From assembly GCA_035762175.1 (NCBI GenBank), contig DASTPP010000189.1, positions 1 to 41,072 on the forward strand: DNA of 41,072 bases, written 5' to 3'. Of this stretch, positions 35,196 through 41,072 are shown one piece after another. Within the stretch, counting starts at the first letter, position 1. Each line of letters opens with the position of its first letter. This DNA is from DASTPP01 sp035762175. GTDB lineage: Bacteria > Myxococcota_A > Polyangia > Polyangiales > Polyangiaceae. The position numbers were made by a program, and so were the translations under genes. The notes beneath the pieces were generated by a model that had not been told where the DNA came from, searched no databases, and worked only from the letters and a program-made list of their open reading frames with translations.

Positions 35196-35238
35196 GGCGG
35201 GCGTTGGCGTACCCTGCGGGCGGGGGCGAAGGGCCCAC

Positions 35239-35658
35239 ATGATCGTACACCAAGCGACCCTGCAGATTGCCACGCGGCCGAAGGGGTTGATCGACATCAC
35301 CGAGCGGGTGGCGGGCGTGCTCGAGGCGAGCGGGGTTCGGCGGGGGCTCTGTTGCGTGTTCGTGGCGCACACCTCGGCGAGCCTCGTCATCCAGGAGAAC
35401 GCCGACCCGGCGGTCTTGCGCGATCTCGAGCGCTTTCTGGCGCGGCTCGTGCCCGAATCCGAGCGCTGGGAGCACGCCGAAGAGGGGCCGGACGACATGC
35501 CCGCGCACGTCCGCAGCGCCCTGACGCGCACGAGCGAGACCGTCCCGGTGGTCGAGGGGCGGCTCGCGCTCGGCACCTGGCAGGGCATCTATTTGTGGGA
35601 GCATCGGGCGCGGGGGCGCGAGCGGAGCGTGCTCGTACACCTGCTGGGCGAGGGCTGA
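35239..35658 (+). CDS. yjbQ: YjbQ/UPF0047 family protein
   Basis: 139 residues, full length. Conserved family segments are all present: GLIDITERVAGVLEASGVRRGLCCVFVAHTSASLVIQENADPAVLRDLERFLARLVPE, the DDMPAHVRSALTRTSETVPVVEGRLALGTWQGIYLWEHR block. The His of HTSASL, Glu of QENADP and His of DMPAH are the conserved candidate active-site residues. The family is annotated as a secondary thiamine-phosphate synthase activity from complementation work in E. coli; the true physiological role is uncertain. It lies between the CapA-like gene (43 bp upstream) and accC (60 bp downstream) on the same strand. Confidence 0.92.
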   Translation: MIVHQATLQIATRPKGLIDITERVAGVLEASGVRRGLCCVFVAHTSASLVIQENADPAVLRDLERFLARLVPESERWEHAEEGPDDMPAHVRSALTRTSETVPVVEGRLALGTWQGIYLWEHRARGRERSVLVHLLGEG

Positions 35659-35718
35659 GCCCCCCGTCACTTGGCGGTTGCCGCCGGGGCCATAAGCCGC
35701 TACCCGGGGGCGGCTGGC

Positions 35719-37227
35719 ATGTTCCGCAAGGTCCTGATCGCCAACCGCGGCGAGATCGCGGTCCGCATCGCCCGCACGCTGCGCGAGATGCGCATCGGGT
35801 CGGTGGCGATTTACAGCGACGCCGACCGCGCGGCGGCGCACGTGCGGGCCTGCGACGAGGCGCGGCACATCGGCCCGGCGCCGGCGGCCCAGAGCTACCT
35901 CGACGTCGAGCGGGTGGTGGGGGCGGCGCGCGACGCGGGGGCCGAGGCGATCCACCCGGGCTACGGGTTTCTGTCCGAGAACCCGGCGCTGCCCGAGGCG
36001 TGCGAGCGGGCGGGGCTCGTGTTCATCGGCCCGCCGGCCTCGGCGATGCGGGCGATGGGCTCGAAGACGGCGGCGCGGGCGAAGATGGCCGAGGCGGGGG
36101 TGCCGATCGTGCCGGGGGCGAACGCGCGCTCGCTCGACGAGGCGCGCGAGGCGGCCGGGCGTATCGGGTATCCGGTGATGCTGAAGGCGGCCTCGGGCGG
36201 CGGGGGCAAGGGCATGCGGCTCGTCGGCGCCGAGGCCGAGCTCTCTTCCGCCTGGGAGCGGGCGCGCAGCGAAGCCCGCGCGGCCTTCGGCGACGAGACG
36301 GTCTACCTCGAGAAGGCGATCGAGGGGCCGCGGCACGTCGAGATTCAGGTGCTGGGCGACCGCGAGGGCAACGTGGTGCACCTGTTCGAGCGCGACTGCT
36401 CGATCCAGCGGCGGCACCAGAAGGTGGTCGAAGAGACGCCCTGCCCGGCGGCGCCGCCCGAGCTGGTGGCGCGCATGGGCGAGGTGGCGGTGCGGGGGGC
36501 CAAGGCGGTCGGCTACCACAGCGCGGGCACCTTCGAGTTTTTGCTCGACCGCTCGGGCGAATTTTACTTCCTCGAGATGAACACGCGCCTGCAGGTCGAG
36601 CACCCGATCACCGAGTGGGTGACGGGGCTCGACCTGGTGCGCGAGATGGTGCGGGTCGCGGCGGGGCGGCCGCTCGGCTACGGGCAGGGCGAGGTGCAGC
36701 GGCGGGGGGCGGCGATCGAGTGCCGCGTCTACGCCGAAGACCCCTCGAGCGGGTTCTTGCCGAGCCCCGGGCAGATCCGGGCGCTGCGCACGCCGGGCGG
36801 CCCCTTCGTGCGCGACGACTCGGGCGCGTACGAGGGGGGCGAGGTGTCGAGCTACTACGACCCGCTCGTCTCGAAGCTCAGCGTCTGGGCGCCCGACCGG
36901 GCGGGCGCGATCGACCGCATGCGCCGCGCGCTCTCCGAGTACGTCATCACGGGCATCCGCACGAACCTCGCGTTCCACGAGAAGCTGTTCGAGCACCCCG
37001 AGTTCGTCGAGGGCCGCTACGACACGGGCTTCATCGACCGGCACCGCGAGCGGCTGCTCGGCTACGCGTCGGTCGCGGCGCCCGAGCGGCGCGCGGCGCT
37101 CGCCGTCGCGGCCGCGGTGGCCGCCGCGCGGCTCGAGCTCGGTCAGGGCGCCGCCGTCGCCTCGGCCGGGCAGAACGCGCTCTCGCCCTGGGCGGCCCAG
37201 CACCGGGCGCGCCTGATCGACCGCTGA
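35719..37227 (+). CDS. accC: Biotin carboxylase subunit of acetyl-/propionyl-CoA carboxylase
   Basis: 502 residues from the ATG at 35719. It carboxylates biotin on a carrier protein using ATP and bicarbonate. The N-terminal domain begins MFRKVLIANRGEIAVRIARTLREM, the ATP-grasp part has MLKAASGGGGKGMR and VYLEKAIEGPRHVEIQVLGDREGNVVHLFERDCSIQRRHQKVVEETP, and the active site shows FYFLEMNTRLQVEHPITEWVTGLDLV. GYDTGFID-like GRYDTGFIDRHRERLL is followed by a C-terminal extension of about 50 residues rich in Ala. No biotin carrier domain is fused, so the carrier and carboxyltransferase subunits are elsewhere. The extensin-like gene follows after 16 bp. Confidence 0.95.
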   Translation: MFRKVLIANRGEIAVRIARTLREMRIGSVAIYSDADRAAAHVRACDEARHIGPAPAAQSYLDVERVVGAARDAGAEAIHPGYGFLSENPALPEACERAGLVFIGPPASAMRAMGSKTAARAKMAEAGVPIVPGANARSLDEAREAAGRIGYPVMLKAASGGGGKGMRLVGAEAELSSAWERARSEARAAFGDETVYLEKAIEGPRHVEIQVLGDREGNVVHLFERDCSIQRRHQKVVEETPCPAAPPELVARMGEVAVRGAKAVGYHSAGTFEFLLDRSGEFYFLEMNTRLQVEHPITEWVTGLDLVREMVRVAAGRPLGYGQGEVQRRGAAIECRVYAEDPSSGFLPSPGQIRALRTPGGPFVRDDSGAYEGGEVSSYYDPLVSKLSVWAPDRAGAIDRMRRALSEYVITGIRTNLAFHEKLFEHPEFVEGRYDTGFIDRHRERLLGYASVAAPERRAALAVAAAVAAARLELGQGAAVASAGQNALSPWAAQHRARLIDR

Positions 37228-37243
37228 GGGGCCACCGGGGGCG

Positions 37244-38068
37244 ATGGCGCGCACAAAAGTGACCTTTGGCCCGAAGTCCGGTACCGTCCGCGACTTCGTG
37301 AGCCTGCGAAATCTCGCCCTTGCGTTCGCGGCCGCGGCCCTCGCGTCGCCGGCGACCGCCCGCGCCGCCGACCCCTTCCTGACCGTGCTGCCCGCGGCCG
37401 AGGCGACGCGCTCGCCCGCCCAGCGCCACGCCCGCCTCTCGAAGGCCGAGGCGCTCTCGGCCCTGCGCGAGCGCGGCGTCGCCTTCGTCGAGGTGCCCGA
37501 GGGCGAGGCGCCCGGGGTGCTCGCGCCCGTCCGCCTCGCGGGGCCCCTGGGGGGCGTCTGGTTCCGTTCGTCCGACCCCGAAGTTGCCCGGCGCCGCTCG
37601 CGCTACGAGATCCTCGACGCCCGCCTCGCGCTCACGCTGGCCGACTGGGCCGAACTTTTGCGCCACCACGACGTCGAAGAGGTGCGCCACTTCGGCCTCT
37701 ACCGGCCCGAGCCGCCGGCGGGGGCGAAGCGCAAGCGGGGCGCGCGCCCCGCGCCCGCGCCGAGCGCCGGGCAGGCGACGAGCCGCCACCCCGCCGGCCT
37801 CGCCATCGACGTCGCCGCGTTCCGCAAGCGCGACGGCAGCTGGCTGCGCGTCGCCGACCAGTTCTACGGGCGCATCGGCGCGCGCACCTGCGGCGCCGGT
37901 GCCCCCCGTCCGGCCTACTCCGACGCGCGCGAGCTGCGCTCGATCGTGTGCGAGGCGGCCGACGCGAAGGTCTTTACTTACGTTCTGACGCCCAATTATA
38001 ACGCAGCACACCGCGACCACTTCCACCTGGAGGTCAAGGGCGGCGTCCCCTGGGTGCTCGTGCACTGA
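37244..38068 (+). CDS. Secreted extensin-like, LAS-type putative peptidoglycan peptidase
   Basis: 274 residues from the ATG at 37244; a GTG at 37298 gives a more typical signal peptide (SLRNLALAFAAAALASPATARA) and 256 residues. The C-terminal domain carries the extensin-like/LAS metallopeptidase pattern: SRHPAGLAIDVAAF (His and Asp ligands) and NAAHRDHFHLEV (HxH), with RSIVCEAADAKVFTYVLTPNYN between. This arrangement (HxxxxxxxD ... HxH) binds zinc in VanY/MepA-like D,D- or D,L-peptidases, so a cell-wall peptidase in the periplasm is likely; the family itself is poorly characterised. Cys residues in RTCG and IVCEA may form a disulfide. Possible operon with accC (16-bp gap). Confidence 0.83.
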   Translation: MARTKVTFGPKSGTVRDFVSLRNLALAFAAAALASPATARAADPFLTVLPAAEATRSPAQRHARLSKAEALSALRERGVAFVEVPEGEAPGVLAPVRLAGPLGGVWFRSSDPEVARRRSRYEILDARLALTLADWAELLRHHDVEEVRHFGLYRPEPPAGAKRKRGARPAPAPSAGQATSRHPAGLAIDVAAFRKRDGSWLRVADQFYGRIGARTCGAGAPRPAYSDARELRSIVCEAADAKVFTYVLTPNYNAAHRDHFHLEVKGGVPWVLVH

Positions 38069-38116
38069 CTGACGCCCGCGCGCGGTCCCCCCAACCCGAA
38101 TTCGGAGATTGTTACC

Positions 38117-38308
38117 ATGAAGAAGAATCTTTTCGCCTTCCTCGCCGTCGCCTTCAGCATCGCCCTCGCCGCGGCCTGCAGCAGCTCGTCCTCGACGCCG
38201 ACCGACGCCAGCGCCGCCCCCGCGGGCGACCCCGCCGCCGCGACCGGCGACGCGGCCGCCGCGGCCGGCAGCGCTGCCGGTTCGGCCAGCGCCATGCCGG
38301 CGAAGTGA
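38117..38308 (+). CDS. Small lipoprotein of low complexity
   Basis: 63 residues with a good GGAG Shine-Dalgarno at 38103-38106, spaced about 10 nt from the ATG. The signal peptide MKKNLFAFLAVAFSIALAAAC has a clear lipobox (LAAAC), leaving a mature chain of about 43 residues rich in Ser, Ala, Asp and Gly with no Trp or Tyr. Lys and Asn use AT-rich codons at the very start (AAGAAGAATCTTTTC), favouring translation. No family or function assignable. A T-run terminator lies 140 bp downstream. Confidence 0.7.
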   Translation: MKKNLFAFLAVAFSIALAAACSSSSSTPTDASAAPAGDPAAATGDAAAAAGSAAGSASAMPAK

Positions 38309-38448
38309 AGGGCTCGTTTCGTCGTTACGACCGAACGTCTTCCTTCGGGCCGGGCGTCCGTTGAAGGGGCCGCGGGCGCGCGCCGGGTCGAACCCCCGGC
38401 GCCGCCCCGACCCCGTCGACCTCGCCGCCTCGGTGCCGCCCGCCCCCC

Positions 38449-38468
38449 AAACCGGCGGGTTTTTTTTT
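38449..38468 (+). terminator. Hairpin followed by nine T
   Basis: AAACC (38449-38453) pairs with GGTTT (38458-38462) around GGCG, and a run of nine T ends at 38468. The stem is short, but a T-run this long is exceptional in this GC-rich sequence. It would end the small lipoprotein transcript before the HAD gene (start 38514). Confidence 0.6.
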
Positions 38469-38513
38469 GTCCCCGCCCCGGCCGCCGCGGCCCCGCGCGC
38501 CCCCCTCCGCCCC

Positions 38514-39209
38514 ATGCGCCACCCCCTCGGCACCCTGCTCGACTTCAACGGCGTGCTCGTCGACGACGAGCCGCTGCACCACGCCGCCTTCGAGGCGGTG
38601 CTCGCCCCGCGCGGCATCGCCCTGCCCTGGGGCCTGTACCTGAGCGACTACCTCGCCCTCGACGACGAGGGCGTCGCGCACAAGGCCCTCGGCGCCCGGG
38701 GCCCCGCCCCCGAGGCCGAGGTGCGCGCGCTCTTGCGCGAGAAGCGCGACGCCTACCGCCGGCTCGCCGACGAGCGCCTGCGCTTCTACCCCGGCGCGGC
38801 CGAGTTCGTGCGCCAGTGCGCCGCGGGCGGCCCCGTCGTCATCGTCTCGGGGGCCCTGCGTGACGAGATCGAAGACGCCCTCGCCCGGCTCGGCGTCCGC
38901 GACGCCGTCGCCGCCATCGTCAGCGCCGACGACACCACCGCCTGCAAGCCCGACCCCCAGGGCTACCTGCTCGGCCTCGACGCCCTCGGCCGCGCGCTCG
39001 CGTCGGGCCGCCCCGCGGCCGGCGTCGTCGCCGTCGAAGACTCGCCGGGCGGCGTCCGGGCCGCCCGCGCCGCCGGGGTCGCCGTCGCCGCCCTGCTCCA
39101 CACCGTCGACGAAGCGCCCCTCTACGAGGCCGGCGCCGGGCTCGTCGCGCCCTCGCTCGCCGAGCTGACCCCCGCGCGCCTCGGCGCCCTCGCCTGGGCT
39201 GGGGCGTGA
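38514..39209 (+). CDS. HAD-superfamily hydrolase, beta-phosphoglucomutase-like
   Basis: 231 residues from the ATG at 38514; the frame upstream crosses the terminator and was dropped. HAD motifs are visible: I, TLLDFNGVLVDDEPLHHAAF (nucleophile Asp10); II, VVIVSGA; III, ACKPDPQGYLL with Lys; IV, VVAVEDSPGGVRAARAAG. A helical cap (about 25-90) sits between I and II as in beta-phosphoglucomutase and related phosphatases. In motif I the second Asp of DxD is Asn12, so the general acid/base differs from classical members. Whether it is a mutase or a phosphatase is open. The stop overlaps the GTG of the next gene (GTGA), a glycosidase, suggesting a joint role in sugar metabolism. Confidence 0.87.
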   Translation: MRHPLGTLLDFNGVLVDDEPLHHAAFEAVLAPRGIALPWGLYLSDYLALDDEGVAHKALGARGPAPEAEVRALLREKRDAYRRLADERLRFYPGAAEFVRQCAAGGPVVIVSGALRDEIEDALARLGVRDAVAAIVSADDTTACKPDPQGYLLGLDALGRALASGRPAAGVVAVEDSPGGVRAARAAGVAVAALLHTVDEAPLYEAGAGLVAPSLAELTPARLGALAWAGA

Positions 39210-40591
39210 GCCGCCGGGCCCACCCCGCCCTCGCGACGGCCCTGGCGGCCGCCCTCCTGCCGCCCTCAGCGGCCTCCGCCGCCCCGAGGCCCCGGGGCGC
39301 TACCCCCCTAGCGCCTCCCGGGGCCGGGCCCTTGGCGCCCCAGCCAGGGGCCCCTGCCGGCGCCGTGCCCCTGCGGGGGCCTTCCGCGAGCGCCCTGCCC
39401 CCAGGGGGGCCTTCTGCGGGCGCCGTGCCCCCAGGGGGGCCTTCTGCGGGCGCCCCCCTGCGGGGGCCCGTCGCCGCGCCCCGGCCCCGCCCCCTGCCTG
39501 GCCCGACGGGCTGGGCCGACGCGGGGCTCGGCCCCTTGCGCGGCGTGACCATCGGCCCGATCGAGAACCGCCGCCACGAGGGCCGCGGCTACGGCTCCGC
39601 GGCGTACGCGCGGGCGCTCGACGAGGCGCGGCGCATGGGCGCCACCTGGGTCAGCCTGACGCCCTTCGGGCGCGTCGCCGACCTGGCCCCGACGGGCATC
39701 GATCTGACCTTTGAGGCGCCCTTCCGGCAGAACCGCGACGACGTCGCGCGCGCCGTCGCCATGGCGCACGAGGCCGGGCTCAAGGTGCTGCTCGTGCCGC
39801 ACCTCTGGGTCGAGTCGGGCGGCTGGCGCGGGCTCATCGACCCGGGGTCCGACGCCGCGTGGGCGCGCTACGCGGCCGCCTACCGCGGCTTCGTCGCCGA
39901 GTGGGCGCGCCTCGCCGAGGAGGCCGGCGCCGACATGCTGAGCGTCGGCGTCGAGCAGCGCACCTGGGTCACGACCCGCCGCGCCGCGCTCTACGCCGAC
40001 GTCATCGCCGCCGTGCGCGCCGCCTACCGCGGGCCCATCACCTACTCGGGCAACTGGGACGACGTCGAGGACACGCTCATTCTCGGCGCGCTCGACGTCA
40101 TCGGCGTCAACGCGTTCTACCCGCTCGCCGAGCGCGAGGGGGCGGCCTTCGGCGAGCTCGCCCGCGGCGCCCTTCGCGTCGCCGAGCGCGTGCGCGCGCT
40201 CGCCGAGCGCTGGCAGAAGCCCGTGCTCTTCACCGAGATCGGCTACACGACGCGGCCCGACCCAGCCGTCAAACCGTGGGAGTGGCCCGACGCCATGGCG
40301 AACGTCCGCGTCGACGAGCGCGCCCAGGCCGACGCCTACGCCGCGCTCGTCGGCCCGCTGCTCGACGAGCGCTGCTTCCTCGGCTTCTTCGTCTGGCGCC
40401 TCTACGCCGACCCCGACGACACGTCGCAAGAGGCCGAGTGGGGCTTCAGCCCGCGGGGCAAGCTCGCCGAGCTCGTCGTGCGCGACGCCTTCCGCGCGCG
40501 CTGGGCGTCCGACCCCTTCGTCGAGCCCGGCGACGCCCCCGCCCGCGCCCGCGCGCTCTTTCCGGGCTACTACGGGCCGCCGCGGCCCTGA
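39206..40591 (+). CDS. Secreted glycoside hydrolase, GH113-like TIM barrel
   Basis: 461 residues from a GTG coupled to the HAD stop. A signal peptide (MSRRAHPALATALAAALLPPSAASA) is followed by a Pro/Gly/Ala linker (27-100) with a repeated PPGGPSAGA-type unit, matching a DNA tandem repeat at about 39361-39471. The catalytic barrel (about 110-440) resembles GH113 beta-mannanases: GATWVSLTPFG, VLLVPHLWVESGGWRG, ADMLSVGVEQ (Glu250, predicted acid/base), ALDVIGVNAFYPL, KPVLFTEIGYTTRPD (Glu344, predicted nucleophile) and GFFVWRLYADP. The strand-4 and strand-7 positions of the two Glu fit clan GH-A. Substrate (mannan or other) is not certain. It acts outside the cell or in the periplasm. Confidence 0.85.
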   Translation: MSRRAHPALATALAAALLPPSAASAAPRPRGATPLAPPGAGPLAPQPGAPAGAVPLRGPSASALPPGGPSAGAVPPGGPSAGAPLRGPVAAPRPRPLPGPTGWADAGLGPLRGVTIGPIENRRHEGRGYGSAAYARALDEARRMGATWVSLTPFGRVADLAPTGIDLTFEAPFRQNRDDVARAVAMAHEAGLKVLLVPHLWVESGGWRGLIDPGSDAAWARYAAAYRGFVAEWARLAEEAGADMLSVGVEQRTWVTTRRAALYADVIAAVRAAYRGPITYSGNWDDVEDTLILGALDVIGVNAFYPLAEREGAAFGELARGALRVAERVRALAERWQKPVLFTEIGYTTRPDPAVKPWEWPDAMANVRVDERAQADAYAALVGPLLDERCFLGFFVWRLYADPDDTSQEAEWGFSPRGKLAELVVRDAFRARWASDPFVEPGDAPARARALFPGYYGPPRP

Positions 40592-40849
40592 CGCCGGGCG
40601 GCGGGGCGCCCCCGTCGCCGCGGCCTCGTCGTCGCCCGCCCCGTCACGGGGAAGGCAGGCGGCGCCGCGCGGCCCCCTGGAACGCGCCGGCGCCGCCCGC
40701 CGCGCGCGGGCCCCAGATCAGCGGGCTTACTTTCACGTTCCGCGCGGCCGCGGCGCGCCAAGTCAGCCGATGTCAGTTGGTCTCTCGCCCGCCCGGCGCG
40801 ACGAATCGGCCCTCGGCACGCGCCCCCGAGGCGGCCCGAGGGAGGCACC

Positions 40850-41072
40850 ATGGAAAGCACGAAACGAACCTTGCTCCTCCGAGCGCTCCTGCCCGCGCTC
40901 GCGCTCGCGCTCGTCGCCTGCGGCGACGATGACGACGGCGGCGGCGGCGCCGGCCAGTCGGGCAGCGCCGGCACCGGCGGCCGGGCCGGCACGGGCGGCA
41001 GCGGCGGCATGGCGGGCGCGGGCGGCGCGGCGGGCGCGGGCGGCGCGGCGGGCGCAGGCGGCGCGGCGGGCA
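40850..41072 (+). CDS. Lipoprotein with Gly/Ala-repeat linker, cut by the window end
   Basis: An ATG at 40850 is preceded by GAGGGAGG with a 4-nt gap to the start, the best Shine-Dalgarno in this part. The frame is open to the window edge (74 codons). It encodes a signal peptide with lipobox (LLLRALLPALALALVAC), an acidic GDDDDGGGG spacer, then low-complexity Gly/Ala/Ser repeats (AGAGGAAGAGGAAG). Lipoproteins with such a flexible linker followed by a folded domain are common in myxobacteria; the functional domain is outside the window, so no role can be given. Confidence 0.75.
   Translation, partial: MESTKRTLLLRALLPALALALVACGDDDDGGGGAGQSGSAGTGGRAGTGGSGGMAGAGGAAGAGGAAGAGGAAG

Noticed and set aside
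38378..38405. tRNA T-arm-like sequence (GGGTTCGACCC on the minus strand)
   Set aside because: No matching acceptor, anticodon or D arms around it, and the loop position does not fit TTCRANY.

Overview
The window is about 41 kb of very GC-rich DNA with almost all third codon positions G or C. That bias gives long, meaningless antisense ORFs, so genes were chosen by recognisable protein families, Shine-Dalgarno sites and overlaps. The gene content suggests a myxobacterium-like organism (Myxococcota, perhaps Polyangiales). It includes a Ser/Thr kinase with a Pro/Ala-rich tail, an ECF sigma factor with a very large anti-sigma/FecR/VIT/VWA fusion, a DUF3857/transglutaminase-type lipoprotein, a Rhs-like/kelch lipoprotein and a Gly/Ala-repeat lipoprotein. 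The taxonomic call is inference; no rRNA or tRNA gene was found.

Layout. (1) 1-9.2 kb, signalling: a truncated hypothetical gene, a transmembrane Ser/Thr kinase, and, convergent to it, an ECF sigma factor followed 9 nt later by a 1502-residue anti-sigma-like fusion. Divergent from the sigma gene is an HtrA-like protein that has lost its catalytic Ser and His. (2) 9.2-9.5 kb: a hairpin-rich island whose two end hairpins share a core in opposite orientation, like a REPIN. (3) 9.5-24.3 kb, cell-surface polysaccharide: an SGNH/MBOAT O-acylation pair, a convergent kelch lipoprotein, rfbF-rfbG (CDP-glucose to CDP-4-keto-6-deoxyglucose), an RmlC-like epimerase, two candidate sugar O-methyltransferases, a 4-ketoreductase-like SDR, a GT2 glycosyltransferase, a Wzx-type flippase and a TylC3/NovU-type sugar C-methyltransferase. 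Together they predict a CDP-activated C-methyl-6-deoxyhexose, possibly O-methylated, built into a Wzx-exported glycan. (4) 24.7-32.2 kb: glutamate-cysteine ligase, an MBL-fold protein with a variant metal motif, a large DUF3857/transglutaminase-like lipoprotein with the active site lost, and a small periplasmic helical protein. (5) 32.4-41 kb: serS, a degenerate CapA-like protein, yjbQ, accC, an extensin-like LAS-fold protein, a small lipoprotein with a T-run terminator, a HAD phosphatase translationally coupled to a GH113-like glycosidase, and the start of a Gly/Ala-repeat lipoprotein cut by the window end.

Two features run through the window. Several proteins keep an enzyme fold but lack key catalytic residues (HtrA-like, transglutaminase-like, CapA-like). 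Short tandem duplications (23-33 bp) sit just behind gene ends, in two cases copying the stop codon. The best candidate for a new system is the sigma/giant anti-sigma unit with its pseudo-protease neighbour. The CDP-C-methyl sugar locus comes next.
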